Positions 5,686 to 6,995 of a stretch of DNA of 6,995 bases are shown piece after piece. The DNA lies in assembly GCA_025361995.1 (NCBI GenBank), contig JANYIP010000143.1, forward strand, positions 1 to 6,995, written 5' to 3'. A program made the position numbers and the translations under genes. How positions within the stretch are numbered: position 1 is the stretch's first letter; every line of letters begins with the position of its first letter. Under the pieces are notes generated by a model. It was given only the letters and a program-made list of their open reading frames with translations, did no database searches and was not told the origin of the DNA. Source of the DNA: Streptomycetales bacterium. GTDB lineage: Bacteria; Actinomycetota; Actinomycetes; Prado026.

Positions 5686-6201
5686 TCAACTGGTGGGAGC
5701 CCCAGCGAGGCGCAGGCGTACTTCAGCACGCTCGATCGCGCTCTCGAGCTGTGATATCTCGAAGTCAGCCGAGCTCCCGGCGTCGTCGCGGGCGCTGCCG
5801 GCCTTGAGCTGGTCGAGCCTAGCCATCGCGGCGGTCTTGGCCGCCTCAGCCCGGGGTACGTCGATGGCGTCGACAAGCTCGGCCACGCCTGCGAGCAGCG
5901 TCACCCGGGTGGACACCCCGTTGATGGGACCATCACCGACGTCGGCCACGCCAGGGATGCCGTCTGCGGCACCAGCACTCGTGTCGACCTGGACGAAGCC
6001 CCCGTGCACCGCGAGGCGCACGACGACGCCGTCCGGCTGCTCGACCTTGACCTCGCCGGCCACCACGTCACCCACGAAGGGTGCGTGACCGGGGAGCACG
6101 GTGAGGCTTCCCTCGGAGGTCCGCAACACCACGGCGACTGCCGCCCCGGCGAGCAGGGTCTGCTCGGGCGTGACCACCTCGAGCGCGAGCTCGACGGCCA
6201 T
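5686..6201 (-). CDS. atpC: F1F0 ATP synthase epsilon subunit with an insertion
   Basis: A 171-residue subunit of the F1 central stalk, which couples rotation of gamma to the c-ring and can inhibit ATP hydrolysis. Seen: the N-terminal beta-sandwich opening LALEVVTPEQTLLAG (residues 5-19), then EGSLTVLPGHAPFVGDVVAGEVKV (30-53; the family's G-x-x-G-x-L-P-x-H-x-P core), VVRLAVHGGFVQVD (60-73), and VTLLAGVAELVDAIDV (100-115), followed by a helical C-terminal part rich in Ala (116-167). Bacterial epsilon is usually about 120-140 residues. The extra length comes mainly from residues 74-97, rich in Gly/Ala/Asp, inserted between the GGF strand and the VTLL strand, and from an Asp/Ser-rich piece at about 136-147. 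The ATG shares its A with the atpD stop (TGATG), and GAGGG lies six bases upstream, so translation is coupled. It is the last gene of the atp operon. Confidence 0.93.
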   Translation of the reverse strand: MAVELALEVVTPEQTLLAGAAVAVVLRTSEGSLTVLPGHAPFVGDVVAGEVKVEQPDGVVVRLAVHGGFVQVDTSAGAADGIPGVADVGDGPINGVSTRVTLLAGVAELVDAIDVPRAEAAKTAAMARLDQLKAGSARDDAGSSADFEISQLESAIERAEVRLRLAGAPTS

Positions 6202-6995
6202 CAGCTGCCCTCGAGGGTGCGCGCCTTGGCGAGCACGGACTCGACGCCGCCGACGTTGAGGAAGGCCTGCTCAGGCACGGTGTCGAGGTCGCCGTTCACA
6301 ATGGCCTCGAAGGACTCGATGGTCTCCTGGATCGGTACGAAGATGCCCTCGACCCCGGTGAAGACCTCAGCCACGAAGAACGGCTGGGACAGGAACCGCT
6401 GGATCTTGCGCGCCCGGGTGACCGTGACCCGGTCCTCCTCGGACAGCTCGTCCAGGCCGAGGATCGCGATGATGTCCTGCAGCTCCTTGTACCGCTGCAG
6501 CACGGACTGGACGTCGCGCGCGACCTTGTAGTGGCGGTCGCCCACGATCTCCGGAGCCAGGATGTTCGAGGTCGACGCCAGCGGGTCGACGGCCGGGTAG
6601 ATGCCCAGCGCGGCGGTCTGCCGGGAGAGCTCGGTGGTGGCGTCGAGGTGGGTGAACGTGGTGAAAGGTGCCGGGTCGGTGTAGTCGTCCGCGGGGACGT
6701 ACACCGCCTGCAGGGAGGTGATCGACTTGCCCCGGGTGGAGGTGATTCGCTCCTGGAGCTCGCCCATCTCGTCAGCCAGGGTCGGCTGGTACCCCACGGC
6801 CGAGGGCATCCGGCCGAGCAGCGTGGAGACTTCGGAACCGGCCTGGACGAAGCGGAAGATGTTGTCGACGAAGAGCAGTACATCCTGGTTCTGGACGTCC
6901 CGGAAGTACTCGGCCATGGTGACCGCGGCCAGAGCCACCCGCAGGCGGACGCCCGGCGGCTCGTCCATCTGGCCGTAGACGAGCGCTGCCTTCTC
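6201..6995 (-). CDS. atpD: F1F0 ATP synthase beta subunit, C-terminal part, cut by window edge
   Basis: The visible 264 residues are the C-terminal half of the catalytic beta subunit of the membrane ATP synthase. Seen, numbering from the window edge: ALVYGQMDEPPGVRLRVAL (4-22), the Walker B strand VLLFVDNIFRF (39-49), SALLGRMPS-type segment STLLGRMPSAVGYQPTLADE (57-76), ERITSTRGKSITSLQAVYVP (82-101), DDYTDPAP (103-110), THLDATTELSR (115-125), LGIYPAVDPLASTS (130-143), and the DELSEED motif (182-188) that contacts gamma and epsilon. The C-terminal domain continues with FLSQPFFVAEVFTG. The P-loop lies beyond the right edge. The stop overlaps the atpC start by one base. The remaining atp genes should lie to the right on the same strand. 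The gene shows no sign of disruption and its conserved motifs are complete over the visible part. Confidence 0.97.
   Translation of the reverse strand, partial: EKAALVYGQMDEPPGVRLRVALAAVTMAEYFRDVQNQDVLLFVDNIFRFVQAGSEVSTLLGRMPSAVGYQPTLADEMGELQERITSTRGKSITSLQAVYVPADDYTDPAPFTTFTHLDATTELSRQTAALGIYPAVDPLASTSNILAPEIVGDRHYKVARDVQSVLQRYKELQDIIAILGLDELSEEDRVTVTRARKIQRFLSQPFFVAEVFTGVEGIFVPIQETIESFEAIVNGDLDTVPEQAFLNVGGVESVLAKARTLEGS

Overview
The window is GC-rich bacterial DNA, dense with genes and with third codon positions dominated by G or C. The proteins look actinobacterial: a MeaA-type acyl-CoA mutase, a MurA with Asp in place of the usual catalytic Cys (as in mycobacteria), and a PduO-type cobalamin adenosyltransferase next to murA and the end of the atp operon. 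I assign it to Actinomycetota with good confidence but cannot name a genus. There are no RNA genes, insertion sequences, CRISPR arrays, or gene-free stretches over 300 bases.

Left part (1-2113, all minus strand): a 3-hydroxyacyl-CoA dehydrogenase of the 3-hydroxybutyryl-CoA type, then after about 205 bases a single STAS-domain protein, then 16 bases later the N-terminal half of a MeaA/ethylmalonyl-CoA mutase that runs off the left edge. The dehydrogenase and mutase fit the ethylmalonyl-CoA route of acetyl-CoA/C4 assimilation. The partner crotonyl-CoA carboxylase/reductase is not in the window.

Middle (2239-4916): a small one-helix membrane protein on the plus strand converges with an aldo/keto reductase on the minus strand. 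The reductase lies 15 bases downstream of murA (peptidoglycan precursor synthesis) and is probably co-transcribed with it.

Right part (4980-6995): the adenosyltransferase gene is divergent from murA across only 63 bases and converges on atpC. A strong hairpin separates it from atpC. atpC overlaps the end of atpD by one base, and atpD runs off the right edge. The adenosyltransferase makes adenosylcobalamin, the cofactor class used by the MeaA-type mutase, so the two ends of the window are metabolically linked.

Main points of interest: (1) several genes have a TANNNT -10 element 6-7 bases before the start codon and no Shine-Dalgarno, implying leaderless mRNAs, including both sides of the murA/adenosyltransferase divergence; (2) a perfect 14-bp inverted repeat with a 4-base loop lies inside the dehydrogenase coding sequence; (3) MurA carries the substitution associated with intrinsic fosfomycin resistance; (4) the ATP synthase epsilon subunit carries a roughly 24-residue insertion; (5) a lone STAS regulator sits inside a metabolic cluster. 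I found no convincing wholly new multi-gene system.
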